Assembly (NCBI GenBank): GCA_905116865.2
Contig: CAJHNH020000791.1
Coordinates: 1,041,383 to 1,105,382, forward strand
Source: Candidula unifasciata
Taxonomy: Eukaryota; Mollusca; Gastropoda; Stylommatophora; Geomitridae
Length of the DNA stretch: 64,000 bases
Reading direction: 5' to 3'
Made by a program: the position numbers and the translations under genes. This document shows positions 32,310 to 43,845 of this stretch, one piece after another. The notes below the pieces were generated by a model. That model was not told the origin of the DNA and made no database searches. It worked only from the letters and a program-made list of their open reading frames with translations. Each line of letters begins with the position of its first letter. Position 1 is the first letter of the stretch.

Positions 32310-32808
32310 TGTCCCAAGTTTATGACAGCAGAGAAAGATAAAACTGCTGGCTGCGATTGACAGCCCAGAAAAAAGCAGGCACATGCATAATATAAGACCA
32401 TTCAAGGTCAGTCATTTTGCTCCACTATAAGTTAATTTGCTTCAGATAGCAGATTTGACCTACGTTGTCTGACCAGTTTTCCTGTCATGGGAGGCAAAAT
32501 TAGTTATACCATTACCAGAATGAAATGTTTCTGTTTGGTTAACAATTGTCCTTTGTATTATTAGTTGATGTACTGGATCTAAACCCACACGGCGTGCCAA
32601 GAAAATGGCGCCACGCCAAGCCCAGCCTAGCAGCTCATGTCTAATCTGCCCCAGAGGGAGAACCAAATCAGAGACATAGAGATGCAGATATCCAGTCTGC
32701 CAAACACCAGCATATACCTAGACTCTATCATCCGACTACAATCCGAAGTGTTGAACAGACGTAGGCAATATTGAAATAGGCCTCATTGTAACTGAAACCT
32801 TGTTCATC
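32310..32808 (+). other. 5' flank of the first GPCR gene
   Basis: About 500 bp without repeats or recognised coding sequence. No clear TATA box was identified near the start codon. An unrelated 68-codon minus-strand frame is not supported. Confidence 0.5.
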
Positions 32809-33858
32809 ATGGAGTCTGGGGACAATCTGCACAATACTAATGACAGTAACAAACCAGTGACGCTCCACATGGGCGTAGATGTTTTAAGTGATTATGAATC
32901 ATATTTGTTTGTTGTTATCAATTTTGTTTCTGTATGCTGCGTTATTTGTTTCACCGGAGCCATCGCCAACTGTGTCAATTTAATTGTGTTTTTAAAACAA
33001 GGGTTCTCTTCGACGATTAACATCAGCTTCTTTGGCTTGTCCATCTCAGACTTTTGCTGTGTTGTGACACTATTCTGGCAGACTATAGGTCTCAACCCTC
33101 TTGTGTTGAAAGCTGGGGCCTTTTGGGTGCCTTTAGACTTTGTTTATCTAACGGCTGCTTGGCCACACAATATTTCTTGTCGGATCACAAGTTACATCAC
33201 CATCTTTATCACACTAGAAAGGTGTCTGTGTATAGCCCTGCCTCTCAAAGTCAAGGACATCTTCTCTCCCGCCAAAACCACGGTTGCTGTAGTTCTCATA
33301 TTCCTGCTGAACATCGTCACTTTGGTACCGGAGTACGCCACAGCTTATCTGGACTGGACCTTCTTCCCAGAATCCAACAGGACACTGCTAGCGTTACACT
33401 TCAGACCCGGCAGGGAGAGAGTCGCTGGTTTAGTCTACATGATGAACTGTGTAACAGGAATGATATCGTTTGTGGCAATTGTTGTTATCACAGTTTTCTT
33501 GATCTTCAAACTCCAGGCAGCTTCACAATGGCGTCGTGAGGTCACTTCCGGTGGCCATCAGCACGGGACAGTGTCCAGCCGCGACAAGAAGACGGTCAAG
33601 ATGGTGACCATCATCGCCTGTATCCTGATCGGCTGCTACACGCCAGGGATCCTGGTCAGCATGGTAACCTTCATTGAGCCGGAGTTTGACTTGGGAAACA
33701 AGTTCTTCAACACGTTCACGGCCATGTGGTCCATCAGCTGTGTCTTTCAGGCTCTGAACTCCAGTGTCAACATCATCCTCTACTACCACATGAGCTCTAA
33801 ATACCGAGATAGCTTTCAAACACTTTTCATTATATGCAGACATCGCGATGAGTGCTAA
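32809..33858 (+). CDS. Chemosensory-type class A GPCR 1 (single exon, 349 aa)
   Basis: Seven-transmembrane receptor of the rhodopsin-like group annotated as chemosensory receptors in gastropods; expected to couple ligand binding to a G protein at the plasma membrane. The start chosen is the first ATG (32809); the frame is open 9 nt further but only with a TTG. Residues: N-glycosylation sequon NDS at 11; TM1 about 33-61 with Asn54; TM2 70-94 with Asp81 in LSISD; TM3 with Cys124 and the DRY-equivalent ERC at 137-139; TM4 157-178; sequon NRT at 190 in loop 2; TM5 206-234; basic loop 3; TM6 264-288 with CYTP at 276; TM7 302-326 with NSSVNIILYY in place of NPxxY. All landmarks are intact and intronless. 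Residues about 63-294 are nearly identical to the GPCR at 51262-52242. The ligand is unknown; a neuropeptide receptor is the main alternative. Confidence 0.9.
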   Translation: MESGDNLHNTNDSNKPVTLHMGVDVLSDYESYLFVVINFVSVCCVICFTGAIANCVNLIVFLKQGFSSTINISFFGLSISDFCCVVTLFWQTIGLNPLVLKAGAFWVPLDFVYLTAAWPHNISCRITSYITIFITLERCLCIALPLKVKDIFSPAKTTVAVVLIFLLNIVTLVPEYATAYLDWTFFPESNRTLLALHFRPGRERVAGLVYMMNCVTGMISFVAIVVITVFLIFKLQAASQWRREVTSGGHQHGTVSSRDKKTVKMVTIIACILIGCYTPGILVSMVTFIEPEFDLGNKFFNTFTAMWSISCVFQALNSSVNIILYYHMSSKYRDSFQTLFIICRHRDEC

Positions 33859-33899
33859 GCCTATCGGCTGTGTACAAAGACAGAAGTAAGACTGAGACT

Positions 33900-33968
33900 G
33901 TCATCCTGATCCTCATCATCATCAATATCATCCTTATATCATCATCATCATCATGATCATCATTATCA
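33900..33968. repeat. (CAT)n microsatellite, degenerate
   Basis: Runs of ATCATC interrupted by single bases, right after the first GPCR gene. Confidence 0.85.
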
Positions 33969-33969
33969 A

Positions 33970-34610
33970 GCGTTGAGCGTCGGCCAGATCCCCTGGTAAC
34001 TCCTCGCAACGCCTTTCCCCTCAGACTGTAATGATCCATTTGCGCCTCTTCACTGTTCATGCGTACTCAAAAAAGCCCTTACAATATCTAATTTTTCATA
34101 CATCAATTCATCACCAAGTTGTGCAGAGCCAGCCAGTATATCCTTTGTTCATTTCTCAACACACCGGCATGACCTGGAAAGAATATGCAAAGAAAGCTAA
34201 CTACACCGGACCTCGGAAGTGATGCTTGCCACTCTGTACGAAGCATTCCTGTTTTCTCTTTTCTCAGCATGCTCTGTGAATCAGTTGCAATCACGCACGT
34301 GTGTACAGGTGATTCTCAAGCCAGCAGTGACTGCCTCCACCTCCATTCCCAAACTAGACTTTGTGATATCAAATTTAAGGCTCTGCTGCACTAAGCGACC
34401 CCCATTCGCCTTTGCTATAAACCTATATGCACTTCGTCTGCACCTCAACACAAAGCCAACTGTATAGATAATAACATCACTTGGGCGTGAATTTTCATGA
34501 ATTATTTGTTGAACTTCTGATGTCTTAGAAAACTGGCAACATTTGAGCGGCAACTTTTGAGTGGCAACAATAAAACACATTTCTATGAAACCTACCAAGG
34601 GCCTGAAACC
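33970..34610 (-). mobile_element. LINE remnant: RNase H domain and 3' end
   Basis: Minus strand: IIYTVGFV near 34480 in place of the usual YTDGS; then RSAYRFIAKANGG, SSLGMEVEAVTAGLR, ATDSQSMLRKEKTGMLRTEW, FPGHAGVLRNE and HYSLRGKALRGVTRG. These are ordered RNase H motifs, but the first catalytic Asp is replaced by Val and frames shift between blocks. Related to 8815-9510 and 36190-36335. Confidence 0.8.
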
Positions 34611-34824
34611 GTCTCATTGTGTCTTTTTGAGTTGTCTCGACAACATAAGGTAATGTACTGCAAGTCTGATATTTGATTTATTCAATGATTTGATAGAATA
34701 AATATTACTGGAACAGGGGTTACACCATGTGTTGCGCACCAGAGCGTAAAATACCCCGTATAAAAAAAGAAATTATTCAGCTTTTTCCCGCTCCCTCATT
34801 CTAAGAATAAGCAACTTTCCGCGA

Positions 34825-35275
34825 TCTCTTTGTGTGTGTGTGTGTGATAATTGTCTCATTCTGATATTTGTTCTTAGTTATCTTTTGTGTGTGTGGTAAT
34901 TGTCTTATTCTCCTATTTGTCCTTAGTTGACTTTTGTGTGTGTGGTAATTGTTTATTTCTCATATTTGTCCTTAGTTGTCTTTTGTGTGTGTAGTAATTG
35001 TCTCATTCTCATATTTGTCCTTAGTTGTCTTTTGTGTGTGTGGTAATTGTCTTATTCTCATATTTATCCTTAGTTGACCTTTGTGTGTGTGTGGTAATTG
35101 TCTCATTCTCATATTTGTCCTTAGTTGTCTTTTGTGTGTGTGGTAATTGTCTCATTCTTCTATTTGTCACTAGTTGTCTTTTGTGTGTGTGGTAATTGTC
35201 TCATTCTTTTATTTGTCATTAGTTGTCTTTTGTGTGTGTGGTAATTGTCTCATTCTCATATTTGTCATTTGTTGA
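34825..35275. repeat. 48-49-bp minisatellite, about 9 copies
   Basis: Units contain TGTCTTTTGTGTGTGTGGTA, ATTGTCTCATTCTCATATTT and GTCCTTAGT. Confidence 0.95.
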
Positions 35276-35394
35276 CTTTTTCTTTTGGCACATTTCTACT
35301 TGTGCAGATTTTCTATGTCTAATGCATTTTTCTTTTTCCACCCCTCTTTACAGGATAAGACCTTCCTTGATAACAAAGAAGCTTCTGGCCGCCT

Positions 35395-35612
35395 TGACCA
35401 CAGACACATTGTACTGTTGTAAAGTTTCTCTGATGTTTTATTCCCTTCTACTTGCCACCTTGACCATAGACACATTGTACTGTTGTAGAGTTTCTCTGAT
35501 ATTATCTTACCTTCTTCTTGCCACCTTGACCACAGACACATTGTACTGTTGTAGAGTTTCTCTGATATTATCTTCCCTTCTTCTTGCCACCTTGACCACA
35601 GACACATTGTGC
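35395..35612. repeat. 66-bp repeat, about 3.5 copies
   Basis: Units contain GCCACCTTGACCACAGACAC, ATTGTACTGTTGTAGAGTTT and CTCTGATATTATCTT. Confidence 0.95.
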
Positions 35613-35877
35613 ATCTTCAAAGTTAATCTTAGGTAACACGACTGCTTCCATACTTAGTAGAGATAAAAACTAGAACTGTTTCATCTTTACGATAGACCAA
35701 ATATTTTGAAAGCTGAAGTGAAAAAAGAGATAAAAAATATAAGGCAAAAAAAAAAAAAAAATCGAATTAAAAATATGCTTAAAGCATGGCATCAAAAAAG
35801 GTTTTTACTGGCTGTCTGCTTTCACATAACAATTAAAAAAAAAAAAAAGTACCATTAAGTACGTGCTTAGGGGATTG

Positions 35878-36190
35878 CAAAGGGAGGTTGCGCCAAAGGA
35901 AGGTTGCGCCAAAGGAAGGTTGCGCCGAAGGGAGGTTGCGCCAAAGGGAGGTTGCGTCAAAGGGAGGTTGCGTCAAAGGGAGGTTGCGTCAAAGGGAGGT
36001 TTGCGCCAAAGGTAGGTTGCGCCAAAGGGAGGTTGCGCCAAAGGGAGGTTGCGCCAAAGGGAGGTTGCGCCAAAGGGAGGTTGCGCCAAAGGGAGGTTGC
36101 GCCAAAGGGAGGTTGCGCCAAAGGGAGGTTGCGCCAAATGGAGGTTGCGCCAAAGGAAGGTTGCGCCAAATGGAGGTTGCACCAAAGGGC
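35878..36190. repeat. 16-bp minisatellite, about 19 copies
   Basis: Units of AAAGGGAGGTTGCGCC. Because 16 is not a multiple of 3 and the unit lacks stops, all frames of both strands stay open. Confidence 0.97.
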
Positions 36191-36335
36191 GCTAATTGAT
36201 CATTCCGGTCTGAGAAGAATGGACGCTGCGAGGAGTAACCTGGGGATCTGTCTGACGCTCAACACTCAAGGGAAAGGCGAGACGGATATAAAATCAGACA
36301 GTTACTGATACCATCGGAATTGGAACTCTTGGCTT
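36190..36335 (+). mobile_element. 3' terminal fragment of the RNase H-bearing LINE
   Basis: Plus strand reads TTGATCATTCCGGTCTGAGA (Asp-His-Ser-Gly-Leu-Arg-Arg) then GGCGAGACGGATATA and AGTTACTGATACCATCGGAA. It parallels the 3' end of the copy at 8815-9080 beyond the coding part, with a frameshift. Confidence 0.75.
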
Positions 36336-36339
36336 GCTG

Positions 36340-37085
36340 CTGAAGATGGGCACGAAGCTCTTATGGAGGTGTCTTGAGTGCTATGATGTCGATTCTTAAT
36401 TCAACATTCAACATTCAATAACTTGTTGCCTGCACAGAACAAGAGGAGATTGAAATGGTATGACGTAATCACAAAATGTGGAGTTGTCTGAGAGAACTAA
36501 AGAAATAGAGATTTAAGTTGTTGAAATTGGATAGGATGCTGGCTGAAACAAACTGAGAACACATATACAGTCTTTACACTAGAACGCACAGGACACAGAA
36601 ATAAAGGCAGGAGGACGAAAATCATAACTAGGTGTAACATATGAAACGAGGGGAGGAGAAGGGCGAGTTGCAAGCTATGGTAGAGGGTCACCTGGTGTGT
36701 GTTGGTCGGGGTCTACGCTCACTAAAGAATACAAGCAGAAGAGGAAAGAGTGGCAGGTGATCAAGTCTTTTGTGTTCAGTCGTGATGGAGGCTGGTCTTG
36801 AAAACAGATCCGGCTACATGATGATGATGACGACAATTCTGCGACTAAAAGTGGTAAAATGCTAAATTAGGTCACAGTCTGTCCTATTTAGTTTAGATAG
36901 GTCAGGCTTGACCAAACAACTGGTCATGCTCACAGACAGATACCGCAGACATTTCCATATTCACCTCTTTAATTTCAGTAATACACAAACTAACGGAAGA
37001 TGGGGGAAACCGCAAGTCTTTTTGTCAATGGGGAAACAAATCTTTCCTGGCGTCTGTATAAAAGTTGAAAATCTAAAGGAACCTC
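36340..37085. other. Intergenic, nothing recognised
   Basis: About 750 bp without clear coding, repeat or mobile-element signature. Confidence 0.5.
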
Positions 37086-37089
37086 TTCC

Positions 37090-37240
37090 ACGACTTCAGG
37101 CGTATTGGGCACATAGGGCTGGACCTTTATTTTACAGACCTATGGGCGCTTGGTGGGTCTTATGGTCAACATCACGCCAGCCGCCTTTCCTAACCAGGAC
37201 TGCACCTTGTACTCGTTCAAGGCAGGGTCGACCTGGGAGC
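37090..37240 (-). repeat. SINE body, family B copy 3
   Basis: Contains plus-strand CACGCCAGCCGCCTTT, GTACTCGTTCAAGGCAGGGT and CGACCTGGGAGC, matching 12915-13066 and 13590-13665. The head side is replaced by a (CT)n tract. Confidence 0.65.
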
Positions 37241-37270
37241 GTCTCTCTCTCTCTCTCTCTCTCTCTCCCT

Positions 37271-37328
<58 letters not shown>

Positions 37329-37343
37329 ATTGATTGATTGATT
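37239..37343. repeat. (CT)n(TA)n(TTGA)n compound microsatellite
   Basis: About 14 CT, 32 TA and then TGATTGATTGATTGATTGG. The last block reads (CAAT)n on the minus strand and is best taken as the 3' tail of the adjoining LINE. Confidence 0.9.
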
Positions 37344-37344
37344 G

Positions 37345-40300
37345 GAACCTTTCCGTCTTTCCAGACGATAGTGTTGTATTGCGCTATGAGGAGGCATGAG
37401 ACTCACAGCCCATGGCGATGGCGAGTATGACTAGCAAGACCCACCCGTGTCAAGAAAAGTCTTCCACAATGATAGCATGGGATTTCAGGACCATTGTTGT
37501 CAACATTTGTGTTTAATCCATTTCTTTTCAGACGCTCAGCTCTAATCTTTTCTGCAATCATTTCTTCCTTGTCTTATTCTTTTCCTGATATGCCCTTTCC
37601 ACACAACACGGTCCATGATATTTTGTTCCCATGAGTCCGCCTCAATACCTGTATCATTCATGTCCCGCTTGCACACATCTTTATAACGTAGTAGAGGTCA
37701 GTGTCGATATTTTCTACCCGTCTTTAATCCACCATAAAGGATGTCCTTAGGGACTCTGCCATCCTCCATTCTTCAGGTGTGACCCAGCCACCTGAGCCTT
37801 CGAAGACTGAGCATGGAAAAGACTGTTGTAGTACCTGCTCTTTCCAGTACCTCAGTGTTTGTGATTTTGTCCTTCCACTTAATGCCAAGTTTTCTTCTTA
37901 GGCATCACATGTGAAAACTATTAAGCCGTCTCTCCTGGTGCAAATAGGTTGCCCAAGTTTCACTGCCATAAAGCAGAGTGCTGAGAACACAAGCCTGATA
38001 GACAAGAGTTTTTGTTTTAATTGTGAGCTTTCTGTTCTCTCAAACTCTCATTTTTAATCTGCTTATCGTTGTTGCCGCCTTACCTATCCTGATGCTGATT
38101 TCTTGATCCAGCTATAGTTTGTTATTCACTGTGGAACCCAGATAGGTAAAATGGTCTACTGTCTCAAGCTCTTCACCGTCAATGTAGACTGTAGATCTGT
38201 CATTAACACCTTGCACCATAACCTTTGTCTTCTTTTTGCTGACTGTTAGTCCAAATTCACAGCACGCATCAGCAAATGCAGATAGTAAAAATTGCAGCTC
38301 CTCCTCTGAGTAGATGATTATTGCGGCATCATCTGCAAACATCAGCTCTCTGATAAGTACCTTTCTTATCCTGGTTTTGGCCTTCAACCTACGAGCATTG
38401 TAAAGGCTGCCGTCAGATCGAGAATGAATGAAAATACCACCCTCCTGATCTCGAAAGGCATGTGTCAAAAGTATATTCCAAAGAGGGTAGGGGCAAGTAC
38501 ACACTCCTGTTTCACTCCATTTTTGATTACAAACTCCTCCGATGTTACACTATCAAAGTTGATTGTGAATTTCATACCTGTGTGGAACAACTCAATAATG
38601 CTTTGTAAAGTAGGTGGACCCCCAATCTTCTTCAGTGCATTGAACAGACTTTTTCAACTAACCAAACGAAATGCCTTGGTAAGATCAATAAAAGCAACAT
38701 ACAGTGGTTGATTTTGTTCGCGGCATTTTTCCTGCAACTGTCGTAATGAAAATATCATATCAGTGGTAGATCGGTTCCCACGAAAGCCACACTGGGACTC
38801 TGGGTAAGCGCGGTCCCCCAGGATCTGGAGTCTTCGCAGAACAATTCTCGCAAGCACTTTTCCAACAGTACACAGCAGTGATTTTCCCCTGTAGTTATCG
38901 AAGTCACTCCGATCACTCTTGTTCTTGTACATAGTTATGATGATTGCGTCTTTAAGTCTTGCAGAACCTGTACCTCTTGTCAGCAGAGTGCTATTTGCTG
39001 ATGGATGTGTGGGGTAAGAATGTCTTTCCCACTCCTAATGATTTCAATATGAATTCCATCTCTGCCTGGGGCTTTCTCTGAAGCCAATTCATCAATAGCA
39101 TTCCCAACTTCTAAAACCTTAGGAAATGTGTCTAGATAGTCAAGAGGTAGTAGCGTCTTCGTGGCATTGAGAGCACCATCTGCTAGTTCAGTATCAACTG
39201 AGTAAAGTTCCAGATAATGTTCCACCCATCTATCTAGATGCTTCTTCTTGTCATTAATAATTTCTCCATTCAAACTGTTTAGTGGTGCACTTTTTAAAAT
39301 AGTAGGACTGATGGCCGTTTTGATCCCCTCATACATGCCTCTAACATTCCCACCACTGCTAGCATTTTGAATGCTTTCACATGGCTGGATCCAGTAATTG
39401 TTGGCATACTGCCTAGCTACCTTTTGCCAATAATTTCTAGCTGCTCCTAATTCAATGAGAGTGTTCCTTGTTGGTTCTGTCCTTGTTTCTGAGGAGTATT
39501 GTCTTTTTGCTGTCAATTAAAGGGTGGAGTGTCTAGCTATTTGCTTCAGACCAGTCCTCACTTTTATTTTCTCTAATCCCATAGACTGATACAATCTCCC
39601 TTATTTCATCCCATTTGAGGCTTGCTGTAGGGTTATCCTGGAAAGCATCTTCAAGCTGTTGTTGAAACTCAAAACACTTTTCAGGGTCTTTAGTTTTATA
39701 CATTTTTAACCTAGTGATATATATGTTTTTTTTTTTTTTTGGAAGTGAAAATTCTCTTTGGTTTCATCCGAACTCTTGCAGCAACTAGGGAATGGTCGGT
39801 ATCACAGTCAGCACTGTGGTAGCTGCGAGTTAGTGATACACAGTTCAAGTGCTGCCTCCTTGTGAGAATAAGGTCCAGCTGGTGCCAGTGGCCAGATCTT
39901 GGATGTTTCCATGACATGGATGTTTCCATGTTTGTTGAGTTCGGCATCAATGATAGTTGTTTTTCTCACTTTATTAATGTTTTCCAGGTCAGTGGAAAAC
40001 CCTGGACACATGGTTCTCATGTTCCAAGAGCCAAGTCGAAGCTTCGGGTCATGTTTCTTTTTATTGCTTGGTGCATTGGTTTTACAGCCTGCAGTTTGAA
40101 TTTTGTCCTAGCTCCAAGCACCCATTTAAGCATACAAGCTGTGGCGGATCAACACCTTTTTGGCTTAGGGCTGCCCAGCTTGAGGCGGGCGGTGGTTAAT
40201 CAGTGACATTTGAAGATGTCTCCCACCGTCAGAGGCAACCCGTGGCGCCCTCGTCTACGCCAATTGACAAGGACTTATAACCCGTAACTGCTGCCTCTCG

Positions 40301-40720
40301 ATTTGTTTCCGAGACCGATTAGGGCCAGGGATGAAGTTCCTCCTCTCCATAGACCATATGTTGCCCATGCATAATGAGCCCTCCCTCGACCTGCCTTGTT
40401 TACTCCAAAGGAAAGGTAAAACCAGTACGTTTGGAACAAGGCAGGTTGCAGAAGCTGCCGGATCAGAAGAACAGGGCTCTATCTGTCTGCCTGTCGGAGC
40501 TTCCCTCCTAGACCAGCTGCCAGCCAAGGCAAAAGGCCTGGTCTGTCCCACCTTAACACAAAGTTTTCAGGTTGCATTTCCTCTTCCTGGGATAAGGCTA
40601 GAATCCTCCCCAATGCCCTTCCCCGCCCGAAGCCGTTGCCACAATATGGGATCTTGGGTTCGTTTACGCCGCCCAACATTCGGCGTAACAGAAGACAGGT
40701 GGTAACAGGCTCCTGTTACA
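37345..40720 (-). mobile_element. Non-LTR retrotransposon (LINE), near complete but dead, with internal deletion
   Basis: Minus strand, 5' to 3': a leader of unclear coding (40720-40255); start of an AP-type endonuclease, FSTDLENINKVRKTTIIDAE (about 40010-39940); then an abrupt jump to the endonuclease C-terminus GHWHQLDLILTRR ... SYHSADCDTDHSLVAARV (39890-39780), so the middle of the endonuclease is deleted; a linker with EKAPGRDGI (39080); RT fingers NYRG, PESQCGFRGNRSTTDM and VAFIDLTKAF (38890-38660); FVIKNGVKQECVLAPTLFGI (38550); the palm motif FADDAA (38339); FTYLGSTV; and a C-terminal GSETWATY ... CLRRKLGIKWKDKITNTEVL (37990-37850). Several stops, including TGA at likely former CGA codons. 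It ends at a (CAAT)n tail. The clade is not resolved. Confidence 0.88.
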
Positions 40721-40757
40721 CGGTAGCTCATTCATACATGACCAAGACCTGACCAGG

Positions 40758-40758
<1 letters not shown>

Positions 40759-40835
<77 letters not shown>

Positions 40836-40855
40836 GTATTTATATATTTATAAAT
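40759..40855. repeat. (TA)n microsatellite
   Basis: About 75 bp of TA with short interruptions, just beyond the LINE 5' end. Confidence 0.95.
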
Positions 40856-40859
40856 ATAA

Positions 40860-41530
40860 GCAATATGTGTTAGTACAAGCTATGACATCGGATAATATTG
40901 ACGTGTCTGCTGAACGGATGCAGACAGGGAAAGTCTTTACCGAGCACCGTACAAGATATCAATGACAGCCTTGAAGGAGGGGAAAGATACTGCACAACTG
41001 GAGGAACGGTGGACGCTCAAAGTTGTTGGGACACCCACACGGAAGAATGCAGGTAAATGCGTTTACTTATGAGACAGACGCTTAGAGAGTCGTGACACTG
41101 TGCTGAGACGGAGGAGGAGGATGAGGAAAGAAAGACAAAGAAGAAAACTACCAGAAATGACACAAGAAAATGTCGACTATATCGCTTACAAATGGCTACA
41201 TCTGTTTAGTTTACTTGATGTCCAAGCTCAGAGCGATCAAGGACAGTGTGACACTGTAGAGAGTTCTCTCCTTTATTATTACTTTGTCTCAATCCTGGCA
41301 CATCATATTTAAATGAAACCATTTCACATTCAGTATATTTACAAGTGTGTCATGTTTTGTTTCTCGTCGTAGTTTTGCTGATGAAGGCTAATCGCCGCAA
41401 CCTCGTCTGCTTGATCATTGCTACTGGTTTTGTTCAGCTTACATATATTTTATGTTTTTCTTACTTTCGTCGATCTTTTCTCTTCCCTATATTTTCCTTT
41501 CAATGACATAAGACAACTATCAATTTACAT
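40860..41530. other. Intergenic, 3' flank of the second GPCR gene
   Basis: No recognised coding or repeat. An Arg/Lys-rich 70-codon frame at 41100 has no family resemblance. Confidence 0.5.
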
Positions 41531-41532
41531 TG

Positions 41533-42564
41533 TTAGTGAGATGTTTGTTTATGAAACAGTTTCTGAAATTTGTCACGAAAATTGGAACTCATTTTGTAGT
41601 AGAGAAAAATGTTGACGCTGGAGTTGAACGATTGGAACACGAAGCCCAACGACCACAACGCCATGCCCAGGTTGACAAATCGTTTGTGCACGCTTACATC
41701 GGGCACTACAAAGGTTGTCATGGCAAACACTGTGCCTGGAATGTAGCAGACGATCAAGACAACAGCGATCAGCACAATCATTTTGGCGGTCTTCTTGTCG
41801 CGGGTAGATAAAGCGGCACTTGTTGATGTGGCAGTTTTCCGCCACTGGGAAGTTTGGTTCAGTTTGACAACAAGAACTGAGGTGAAGAAGACGACGGCTA
41901 CAAACGATGTCACTCCACTGACCGAATTCACAAAGTAGACTATGCCAGATAAGCTGTGTTGATGACTTGTATAAGCGAGTGCTATCAGAGATTTGTTGAA
42001 CTCTGGGAAAAATCGCCACTGAAGGTAAGTTGTTAAATATTCGGGGACTACTGTGAGAATGTTCAAGATGTAGATGCTACACACGACAACGGCTGTTCTT
42101 GTTGGTGTTATAATGTGTCTGACTTTCAGTGGTAGCAGTATGCACAAACATCTCTCGGCCGTGATATAAACAGTGATGTAACTGGTGATCCGCCCACACA
42201 CAATGTGAGGCCACGCCCCTGTGAGGTATTCAAACTCCATGGTCACCCAGGGTGCCCCGGCTCTCATAACTAGTGGGTTCTGGCAAAGAGCGATCCAGAC
42301 TAACGTTATCAAACAGCAGAGGTCAGAAATGGCCAAACCCAAGAATCCGATGTTGACCGTATTGGAGAAGCCCTGACAGATAAAAATGGCTATGTTTATA
42401 ATATTGGCAGCGACACCAAACAGACTGACGAGAAAACTGATGCACGAGATGTTGATCACCTGAAATAGTTGCCGCTGGGCCACGCTCAGGATCCCTGACT
42501 CGGCTGTACTCAACTTGCCCAAGTCAAACCCGTCAGGAGTTATCTCCACTGTACACTGGTCCAT
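41533..42564 (-). CDS. Chemosensory-type class A GPCR 2 (single exon, 343 aa)
   Basis: Same receptor family as the genes at 32809 and 51262, but clearly diverged. The first ATG is at 42564; five more upstream codons are open but begin with TTG. TM1 about 34-61 with Asn54 in GVAANIIN; TM2 LAISD with Asp81; Cys123 before TM3; ERC at 137-139; PLKVRHI in loop 2; TM4 156-178; TM5 207-234; loop 3 STRDKKTAKM; TM6 CYIP at 273-276; TM7 NSSVNIFLYY at 314-323; short C-tail FRDKFQKLFHKQ. All structural landmarks are present and no frame lesion is visible, so it is probably functional. Convergent with the plus-strand GPCR at 32.8 kb and co-oriented with the one at 51.3 kb. The ligand is unknown. Confidence 0.9.
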   Translation of the reverse strand: MDQCTVEITPDGFDLGKLSTAESGILSVAQRQLFQVINISCISFLVSLFGVAANIINIAIFICQGFSNTVNIGFLGLAISDLCCLITLVWIALCQNPLVMRAGAPWVTMEFEYLTGAWPHIVCGRITSYITVYITAERCLCILLPLKVRHIITPTRTAVVVCSIYILNILTVVPEYLTTYLQWRFFPEFNKSLIALAYTSHQHSLSGIVYFVNSVSGVTSFVAVVFFTSVLVVKLNQTSQWRKTATSTSAALSTRDKKTAKMIVLIAVVLIVCYIPGTVFAMTTFVVPDVSVHKRFVNLGMALWSLGFVFQSFNSSVNIFLYYKMSSNFRDKFQKLFHKQTSH

Positions 42565-42760
42565 GTTATATCCATCCAAAAAAGTATCACAGAGTCACGA
42601 CACAGTGAAATCACACAGCTATAGACATTGAACTCAAGCCAAGAAACAAGGCAACTTGCTAGTGTCTCTTTACAAGCGATGTCTGTGGCAGACATATTTT
42701 GTTCATTATCCAGATATTCCATCAACTATTAATTAGTCGGAAATAAAAGCAGCCCTGCAG

Positions 42761-42840
<80 letters not shown>
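42761..42840. repeat. (TG)n microsatellite with CG core
   Basis: About 80 bp of TG with a central GCGCGCGC stretch, a Z-DNA-prone composition, 200 bp upstream of the second GPCR start. Confidence 0.95.
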
Positions 42841-42843
<3 letters not shown>

Positions 42844-43845
42844 ATGAGATTTCACCCGACACTTTTCTAATGTTGATGTCACATAACCTGTTATACAGAG
42901 ACATTTCCTTTTAGCATCTGTCAAACATACCCTATTTGCTCCAGCAAACGAGAATTATGTTTACGAACATTGCTCTCACATAATTACAGTGTTCTCGGTA
43001 GATCTCGAATCAGTACGTCTTGAGATTTCGTTTCTATGACAACACGTCTACACACATATATTTATTAGCAGAAAACACACATATATCAACACTGTAATTA
43101 CATGCCAGGTTGTTATTGTCACAAAGGCAACCCATTTCCTTGTTCTAAGATGTCAGTGGCCAATAACTCTTCTAGAGCGTCGGGGAAAAACCCACTGGAA
43201 TTATCAGACCAGACTGCCGTCATCAGCACTGACCAAGCAGACAACATACCGTTAGAATAAGTCTATGGATAATGATTTGCACCCATACAGTCAGGGCAAT
43301 CGCAGAGAACATAAATTGGTAGCATTTTAATGAATGTTTACATGGCTGTGACATTATAAAGCTCAGAAGACAGTTATTAGCCGCTCCAAAGATATTACAG
43401 GTGAGATACTGGCGTCGTGTTTGCCTCTCTAGCTCATCCGTGCCCAGATCGCCAGGCCAGAGTCTCTAGATATAAGTTGTAGTTCTGAGGCAGCTTCATT
43501 CCAGTACCGTTTTGTGTATTTAAATCACCTGTGTTCACTTATGCACACAATCCTGCTGGGGCTCCTGCCGTTTGGTCTACTGGTGATGAAAACATTGATA
43601 TAAAGATCAGCGACAGTGACAACCACCGCTGAGGCCTTTCTCTGGTCACTTCCTCAAAGCAGCTTTCACTACTTCCATGAACTGGACTCACTATCCTGGA
43701 AACATTACAAAGATCATCCCGCCAGTCTGCAGAGCAGACGACGTTCAGATCGGCACGAAACTAGTCACAAACAAATTACCGGATGTTGTCGGAAAGGTCT
43801 CCAAGATGGCGCTTGAGTAGACAGCACAACGTGTGTACCGCTTAT
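42841..43845. other. Intergenic, nothing recognised
   Basis: Apparently unique AT-rich sequence upstream of the second GPCR gene. No coding family was recognised on either strand. Confidence 0.5.

Noticed and set aside
32800..32808. TTG-initiated extension of GPCR 1 (and similar TTG/GTG extensions of GPCR 2 and GPCR 3)
   Set aside because: Non-ATG initiation is not expected for these genes; the first ATG gives normal receptor topology in the first two.
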